Source: an uncultured Hungatella sp. (lineage in GTDB: Bacteria > Bacillota > Clostridia > Lachnospirales > Lachnospiraceae). From it: a DNA stretch of 10,732 nt. Made by a program: the position numbers and the translations under genes. This document shows, in pieces, positions 7,298-10,732 of the stretch. A model generated the notes under the pieces. It was given only the letters and a program-made list of their open reading frames with translations. It did no database searches and was not told the DNA's origin. Within the stretch, counting starts at the first letter, position 1. Every line of letters starts with the position of its first letter. The stretch covers positions 1 through 10,732 of the forward strand of contig CAJUJV010000097.1 in assembly GCA_910586845.1 (NCBI GenBank). Reading direction: 5' to 3'.

Positions 7298-7349
7298 ACA
7301 ACTGTGTAACTTGTAAAGTTGTTGTGTATCTGTTTGGAGGTGAACGAAT

Positions 7350-7856
7350 ATGGTGAATAAAGATATGAGCAAAGTGCAGAAGCTGACGTTTTCTGCCATG
7401 GTGATCGCACTGTATGTGACAGTGCTGTACTTTACTCAGGGTTTTTCTTTCGGAGCATACCAGATCCGCATTGCCACGTCTCTGTATGCTCTTTCTTACC
7501 TGTTTCCGTTCCTGGTTTTACCCCTTGGTCTCGCCAATTTTATAGCAAATACCCTGTTCGGAGGTCTGGGAATTCTGGATATGTTCGGCGGCTGCCTGGT
7601 GGGCATCGTGACTGCCGGTCTGATTGTGGGCATTCGCAGAAAACGCTGGAATCCCTGGCTTATGGCGCTTCCCATCGTGCTGGTGCCGGGGCTGGGAGTC
7701 TCTGTGTGGCTGTCCTATCTGCTGAAACTGCCCTACCTGCCTCTGGCCGGAAGCCTGTGCATCGGGCAGTCTGTGCCGGCAGTCTGCGGAGTCCTGCTGG
7801 TGAGAGTCCTGGAACGGGTTACGGGAAGCAGACATGTGAAAATGCAGAAGGCGTAA
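7350..7856 (+). CDS. queT: QueT-family queuosine-precursor transporter
   Basis: Membrane protein of the QueT family (COG4708), the substrate-binding S component of an energy-coupling-factor importer for queuosine precursors such as preQ1. It has 168 residues and about five or six hydrophobic segments, starting at TFSAMVIALYVTVLYF. The YQIRIA stretch after the first helix and the LGLANFIANTLFGG-LDMFGG region match the family pattern. The ECF ATPases and T component are not in the window and are presumably encoded elsewhere, as is normal for group II ECF systems. GGAGGTG (7336-7342) lies seven bases before the ATG. The gene is first downstream of the preQ1 riboswitch, so uptake should fall when preQ1 is plentiful. 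The preference for preQ1 over preQ0 or queuine is inferred from the family and riboswitch and not seen directly. Confidence 0.9.
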   Translation: MVNKDMSKVQKLTFSAMVIALYVTVLYFTQGFSFGAYQIRIATSLYALSYLFPFLVLPLGLANFIANTLFGGLGILDMFGGCLVGIVTAGLIVGIRRKRWNPWLMALPIVLVPGLGVSVWLSYLLKLPYLPLAGSLCIGQSVPAVCGVLLVRVLERVTGSRHVKMQKA

Positions 7857-7877
7857 TGGAGAAGAGAGGAGATTATG

Positions 7878-8375
7878 ATGGAAGGAAGAACTCAGGAAGA
7901 ATTAAAAGACGTGACTCTTCTGGGAAACCAGAGGACCCGGTACCCCGCCGATTACGCGCCGGAGGTGCTGGAGACATTTCCAAACAAACATCCGGATCAC
8001 GATTATTTTGTTAAGTTTAACTGTCCGGAGTTTACCAGTCTCTGCCCCAAGACAGGCCAGCCGGATTTTGCCACCATCTATATCTCCTATGTGCCGGGTC
8101 CGCGGATGGTGGAGAGCAAATCCCTGAAGCTGTATCTGTTCAGCTTCCGGAACCATGGAGATTTCCACGAGGACTGCATGAATATCATCATGAGAGACCT
8201 GATCCGGCTCATGGATCCGAAGTACATCGAGGTCTGGGGCAAATTCACACCCCGGGGCGGGATCTCCATTGATCCGTACTGCAACTACGGCAAGCCGGGG
8301 ACATGCTGGGAGAAGGTGGCTTTCGAGCGGCTGACTCACCATGATCTGTATCCGGAGAAGGTCGACAACAGGTGA
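7878..8375 (+). CDS. queF: NADPH-dependent preQ0 reductase (preQ1 synthase) QueF
   Basis: Reduces the nitrile of 7-cyano-7-deazaguanine (preQ0) to the aminomethyl of preQ1 in queuosine biosynthesis, a cytoplasmic enzyme. The start at 7878 gives 165 residues, as in the short Bacillus-type QueF, and places GGAG (7868-7871) six bases away; an ATG three bases earlier (7875) is the alternative. The protein reads very much like Bacillus subtilis QueF: the catalytic cysteine is C56 and the aspartate D63 in FTSLCPKTGQPD, followed by the QueF motif ESKSLKLYLFSFRNHGDFHED, whose glutamate, histidine and serine residues shape the substrate pocket. It lies 21 bases after queT and 14 before queC, in one transcript under the preQ1 riboswitch. 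Its product is the riboswitch ligand, closing a feedback loop. Confidence 0.97.
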   Translation: MEGRTQEELKDVTLLGNQRTRYPADYAPEVLETFPNKHPDHDYFVKFNCPEFTSLCPKTGQPDFATIYISYVPGPRMVESKSLKLYLFSFRNHGDFHEDCMNIIMRDLIRLMDPKYIEVWGKFTPRGGISIDPYCNYGKPGTCWEKVAFERLTHHDLYPEKVDNR

Positions 8376-8389
8376 GACGGGAGGAGAAA

Positions 8390-9079
8390 ATGAAGGAAAA
8401 GGCTATGGTGTTATTCAGCGGCGGTGTGGACAGCACTACCTGTCTGGCGCTGGCCATGGAGCGGTATGGGAAGGAGCAGGTGATCCCCCTGTCTGTGGTG
8501 TACGGTCAGAAGCATGAAAGGGAAGTGGAAGCTGCCAGGAAGATCCTGGAGTATTACGGCCTCAGGGGCGTGGAACTGGATCTCACTCCCGTCTTCGCCT
8601 ACAGCGACTGTTCCCTTCTGTCCCACTCTCGGGAGGAGATACCGGAGGAGTCCTATGACAGTCAGCTGAAAAAGCGGCCGGGGGCTTTGGTGACCACCTA
8701 TGTGCCCTTTCGGAACGGTCTCTTCCTGGCCTCGGCGGCCAGCATGGCACTGTCGCTGCATTGCAGCTGTATCTATTACGGCGCCCACAGAGACGATGCC
8801 GCCGGCAGCGCCTATCCCGACTGCAGCGAGGCGTTTTTCAGCAGCATGAATCAGGCTGTCTATGAAGGCAGCGGAAAGGCCCTGAGGATCGAAGCGCCTT
8901 TCATCAGCTGCAACAAGGCCCAGGTGGTGAAAGAGGGTCTGCGTCTCGGGGTTCCTTATGAGCTGACCTGGAGCTGCTATGAGGGCGGAGATCGTCCCTG
9001 CGGCCGCTGCGCAACCTGTATCGACAGACAGGCGGCGTTTGAGGCTAATCACGTGGAGGACCCGGCTCTGAGGAACTGA
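8390..9079 (+). CDS. queC: 7-cyano-7-deazaguanine (preQ0) synthase QueC
   Basis: ATP-dependent enzyme converting 7-carboxy-7-deazaguanine plus ammonia to preQ0, the substrate of QueF. With the start at ATG 8390 the protein has 229 residues; GGAGG (8380-8384) is five bases upstream. A GTG at 8372 overlapping the queF stop is possible but would put the ribosome site inside the gene. The PP-loop ATP pyrophosphatase motif SGGVDSTT begins at residue 10. The zinc site is made by four cysteines near the C-terminus, C196, C204, C207 and C210 (CYEGGDRPCGRCATC). GAHRDDAAGSAYPDC is the usual substrate-binding stretch. It is the last gene of the riboswitch-controlled cluster. queD and queE, which make its substrate, do not appear here. 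Confidence 0.97.
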   Translation: MKEKAMVLFSGGVDSTTCLALAMERYGKEQVIPLSVVYGQKHEREVEAARKILEYYGLRGVELDLTPVFAYSDCSLLSHSREEIPEESYDSQLKKRPGALVTTYVPFRNGLFLASAASMALSLHCSCIYYGAHRDDAAGSAYPDCSEAFFSSMNQAVYEGSGKALRIEAPFISCNKAQVVKEGLRLGVPYELTWSCYEGGDRPCGRCATCIDRQAAFEANHVEDPALRN

Positions 9080-9124
9080 CGGAAGTCCGTCCCGGACGGA
9101 GAGAAATCCCGGGATAAAATAGGC

Positions 9125-9153
9125 TTGACAAAAACCGCAGGGAAAATTATGAT
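9125..9153 (+). promoter_or_regulatory. Promoter of the rubrerythrin gene
   Basis: A perfect -35 TTGACA (9125-9130), 17-base spacer and TATGAT (9148-9153), one mismatch from consensus. This is the strongest promoter in the window and fits a highly expressed oxidative-stress gene. Transcription should start near 9160, leaving a leader of ~30 bases. Confidence 0.85.
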
Positions 9154-9189
9154 TAAGGTACTTTTGTTTCACAGAGAGGAGAAATCGTT

Positions 9190-9729
9190 ATGAAGAATAA
9201 GTACGCAGGTACCCAGACAGAGAAGAATCTGGAGGCGGCGTTCGCCGGAGAATCTCAGGCAAGAAACAAGTATACATATTTTGCCTCCAAGGCGAAAAAA
9301 GAAGGGTATGAGCAGATCGCAGCCTTATTTCTGAAGACTGCGGACAACGAGAAAGAACACGCCAAGATGTGGTTCAAGGAACTGAACGGGCTGGGAGACA
9401 CCAGGGCGAACCTGGAGGCTGCCGCAGACGGAGAGAACTATGAGTGGACGGATATGTACGAGGGATTCGCAGCCACTGCCGACAAGGAAGGATTTCCGGA
9501 GCTGGCGAAGAAGTTCCGCCTGGTGGCTGCCATCGAAAAGCACCATGAGGAGAGATACCGCGCCCTTCTGAAAAATGTGGAGACTGCTGCAGTATTTGAG
9601 AAGAGTGAAGTAAAGGTGTGGGAGTGCCGCAACTGCGGGCACATCGTAGTGGGGACAAAGGCACCGGAAGTATGTCCTACATGCAATCATCCCCAGAGCT
9701 ATTTTGAGGTGAATGCAGAGAATTATTAA
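9190..9729 (+). CDS. Rubrerythrin (diiron peroxidase with C-terminal rubredoxin domain)
   Basis: Cytoplasmic peroxide-scavenging protein typical of anaerobes. Electrons arrive through the rubredoxin-type iron and are used to reduce hydrogen peroxide at a diiron centre. It has 179 residues, a little shorter than the Desulfovibrio protein. The four-helix ferritin-like domain spans about 1-135, with likely iron ligands E21, E54, H57 (ExxH), E82 and E85, then E116 and H119 (ExxH). The rubredoxin domain (about 142-179) has C146 and C149 (CRNC) and C162 and C165 (CPTC). AGAGGAG at 9175-9181 is eight bases before the ATG. The gene is monocistronic: its own consensus promoter lies upstream and a long terminator begins 15 bases after the stop. 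I saw no convincing PerR box; regulation is open. Confidence 0.96.
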   Translation: MKNKYAGTQTEKNLEAAFAGESQARNKYTYFASKAKKEGYEQIAALFLKTADNEKEHAKMWFKELNGLGDTRANLEAAADGENYEWTDMYEGFAATADKEGFPELAKKFRLVAAIEKHHEERYRALLKNVETAAVFEKSEVKVWECRNCGHIVVGTKAPEVCPTCNHPQSYFEVNAENY

Positions 9730-9743
9730 ATGACGGGTTATTT

Positions 9744-9790
9744 AAAACGGTATGTTTTCCGAAATCTTTTGGAAGGCATACCGTTTTTTT
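9744..9790 (+). terminator. Strong terminator after rubrerythrin, possibly bidirectional
   Basis: A stem of 17 pairs (9744-9760 with 9771-9787, two of them G-U) closes a ten-base loop and ends in seven T (9784-9790). The stem starts with four A, so the opposite strand reads a short U-run as well; it may also stop transcripts of the convergent gene ending at 9856. Confidence 0.92.
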
Positions 9791-9855
9791 GATGACCCGG
9801 CTGACGGATCTTTCTGCTGCGGATATGGCGCAGGTCCTGGCCGGTCTCCGGAAGA

Positions 9856-10257
9856 TCACCTTGCCAGAAGACTGTTGACGAAGGCGAGATAGCAGGCGAA
9901 ATCACCGATTCTTTTGCGGAAATACCGGTCTTCTTCCTCATACCCCAGTGTATCGCGCCAGGCTGCCGCCTTTCCCTGACTCTGCAGGTACCGGGCCAGC
10001 TGATTGAACCTGACAATGACGGAGTCGTGGCAGGAAGTCCGGCCCGGATCCTGTTCCATCTTCTGCTCCCTGGTCCATAAAAGCCAGTTCGAGCGGAAAG
10101 AGATGTATCTGGTGGCGGCAACGATCAGTTGTGTATACAGTTCAAGGGCATCCGGATCCTCTCCGACTTCGGTGATGATGTCTCTGTGCAACAGGGCCAT
10201 GTCCTGAGCAGAGAGACTTTGGGGCATGGACTGATAATCTTCAAAAGCGGCAAGCAT
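9856..10257 (-). CDS. Small DUF3232-like protein of unknown function
   Basis: A 133-residue soluble protein read convergently to rubrerythrin. The start on the minus strand (MLAAFEDYQ, CAT at 10255-10257) has a perfect AGGAGGT six bases upstream, and an extended -10 lies about 30 bases before it. An upstream in-frame ATG near 10341 would bury both signals, so I reject it. The sequence is largely helical and acidic in the first half. The C-terminal half carries a conserved-looking core: CHDSVIVRFNQLARYL, then a WR-x-x-LG motif, then RKRIGDFACYLAFV ending in LLAR. I recall this HDSVI...NxLARYL...RKRIGDFACY pattern from the Clostridia family DUF3232, which has no known function. This match is from memory. 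No signal peptide, membrane helix or catalytic motif is evident. The product name should stay hypothetical. Confidence 0.85.
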   Translation of the reverse strand: MLAAFEDYQSMPQSLSAQDMALLHRDIITEVGEDPDALELYTQLIVAATRYISFRSNWLLWTREQKMEQDPGRTSCHDSVIVRFNQLARYLQSQGKAAAWRDTLGYEEEDRYFRKRIGDFACYLAFVNSLLAR

Positions 10258-10287
10258 GGTAATACCTCCTGGTTGGTTGATGGTGTA

Positions 10288-10296
10288 ATTATAGCA
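10288..10296 (-). promoter_or_regulatory. Extended -10 promoter of the minus-strand DUF3232-like gene
   Basis: On the minus strand the sequence reads TGCTATAAT, the same extended -10 as at 782-790. The best-placed -35 (TTCCAT, about 17 bases upstream) is poor, so recognition should rest on the extended -10. It lies about 30 bases before the start codon. Confidence 0.65.
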
Positions 10297-10333
10297 GAAA
10301 CAAGGTGACAATGGAATGGATAGCGTCAGTTTT

Positions 10334-10507
10334 TTAAACACTGTTCGTCAAAGACTTGCGATCTCTAATCATTCGCTCTATCCCCCAAGAAAGTGACGTA
10401 TTCTCAAAATCAATTATGGTATAAACGTAAAGAATTGTGCTTTCGCTCAATTTCCATATTGCTTCTCTGCCTTCGGGTGTATATAATAAAGAGTAGTGTG
10501 TGTCCAT
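10334..10507 (-). other. Possible 57-residue ORF, doubtful
   Basis: An open frame on the minus strand starts MDTHYSLLYTPEGREAIW and ends RMIRDRKSLTNSV with TAA. The amino-acid mix (with W, Y and charged residues spread along it) is plausible for a protein. However, there is no Shine-Dalgarno site before the ATG, and the frame overlaps a promoter-like sequence on the other strand. It could be a fragment of a decayed gene or chance. No family is recognised. Confidence 0.2.
10459..10487 (+). promoter_or_regulatory. Orphan promoter-like site
   Basis: TTGCTT (10459-10464), 17-base spacer, perfect TATAAT (10482-10487). The -35 and spacing are the same as at the que promoter. No good ORF with a ribosome site follows within ~240 bases. 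AT-rich DNA raises the chance of a false match. Confidence 0.45.
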
Positions 10508-10584
10508 TTATTCGGTATGGAAGGGCAGAGGGAGAAATTGGAGAAGAGTTTTGTAAAATAATAAAACATATAAGCGTAAATGGT

Positions 10585-10606
10585 AGGCAAGTATAACCTG
10601 CCTTTT
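10585..10606 (+). terminator. Weak terminator-like hairpin
   Basis: AGGCA (10585-10589) pairs with TGCCT (10599-10603) around a nine-base loop and is followed by TTTTCCTT. The stem is short and the T-run is only four bases, so termination would be inefficient. Confidence 0.25.
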
Positions 10607-10612
10607 CCTTAA

Positions 10613-10732
10613 TGTAGTGCTTTTTTTAGATGTAAAAAGACAACAAAAGTCAAGGCACTAAATGCTGCTAGGGAGAAAATTGAGATATTTAGAGAAATTA
10701 ATGATTATTTGGAAAAATATATTGATTTTCCA
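10613..10732 (+). pseudogene. Possible broken gene start running off the right edge
   Basis: A frame is open from 10613 to the window end with no in-frame ATG. From about 10634 it reads like real protein (KKTTKVKALNAAREK, then IFREINDYLEKYIDFP). An ATG at 10630 is one base out of frame and meets TAA at once. Removing the T at 10633 would join that ATG to the long frame, giving a product starting MKKTTKVK. No ribosome site is visible. It may be a frameshifted gene start, a decayed remnant or chance in AT-rich DNA. The family is not recognised. Confidence 0.25.

Larger units (their letters stand above)
10342..10732. other. AT-rich region without a confident gene
   Basis: This 391-base stretch differs from the rest of the window. 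By hand count the last 112 bases hold 29 G or C (about 26%), against 33 of 60 in a sample at 8101-8160. It contains a promoter-like site, a weak hairpin with a short T-run, a doubtful minus-strand ORF and a possible broken gene at the edge. No tRNA, insertion sequence end or integrase is visible. It may be the start of a horizontally acquired segment beyond the window. Confidence 0.7.

Noticed and set aside
9086..9120. Hairpins after queC (TCCGT/ACGGA and TCCCGG/CCGGGA) as a terminator
   Set aside because: Neither is followed by a T-tract (TAAAATAGG follows), so an intrinsic terminator cannot be supported. Read-through into rubrerythrin remains possible.
9140..9160. PerR box overlapping the rubrerythrin -10
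   Set aside because: Aligned to the PerR consensus only about 8 of 14 positions agree and the site is not palindromic; in AT-rich promoter DNA that is near chance.
10258..10341. N-terminal extension of the DUF3232-like protein
   Set aside because: The extension would cover the AGGAGGT site and the extended -10; the added residues look non-coding.
10393..10596. 67-residue plus-strand ORF starting with GTG
   Set aside because: No ribosome site, an odd residue mix, and the orphan promoter lies inside it; most likely chance, though its last ~25 residues look protein-like.
1..10732. CRISPR array, tRNA, rRNA, insertion sequence or toxin-antitoxin pair
   Set aside because: I looked for regular repeats, cloverleaf-like stretches, transposase motifs and paired small genes, and saw none that could be supported.

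Overview
The window looks like chromosomal DNA from a gut-type Clostridia, most likely a Lachnospiraceae. Shine-Dalgarno sites are strong, promoters are sigma-A-like, and the ftsE-ftsX-S41 protease order, the QueF sequence and the rubrerythrin all read as Firmicutes. The affiliation is inferred from protein style, not from a database search. Most of the window is dense and same-strand (+), with moderate GC. The last ~390 bases are AT-rich and hold no confident gene.

Left part (1-4962): the 3' end of an MsmX/UgpC-type sugar ABC transporter ATPase, closed by a strong terminator. A new promoter then drives a PucR/CdaR-type regulator followed closely by ftsE and ftsX, which overlap. FtsEX couples ATP hydrolysis to control of peptidoglycan hydrolases. 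After a 123-base gap holding a possible promoter and a perfect 17-base inverted repeat comes a membrane-anchored PDZ/S41 C-terminal processing protease.

Middle part (4988-7168): an unrecognised 102-residue protein, a GNAT acetyltransferase and an RlmI-like rRNA methyltransferase, spaced like the tail of an operon that starts with the protease.

Queuosine module (7185-9079): a good promoter, a hairpin at the predicted transcript start, a class I preQ1 riboswitch, then queT (uptake), queF (preQ0 to preQ1) and queC (preQ0 synthesis). The riboswitch senses the product of QueF, which is probably also the substrate of QueT, so the cluster is a feedback loop joining synthesis and salvage. queD, queE and folE are not in the window.

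Right part (9125-10732): a rubrerythrin gene with its own consensus promoter and a strong terminator; a convergent minus-strand gene for a small DUF3232-like protein; and an AT-rich end with a promoter-like site, a weak terminator-like hairpin and what may be a broken gene running off the edge.

No CRISPR array, tRNA, rRNA or insertion sequence is visible. The best regulatory observation is the preQ1 riboswitch with an unclear expression platform. The least explained DNA is 10342-10732. I did not find convincing evidence of a wholly new system.
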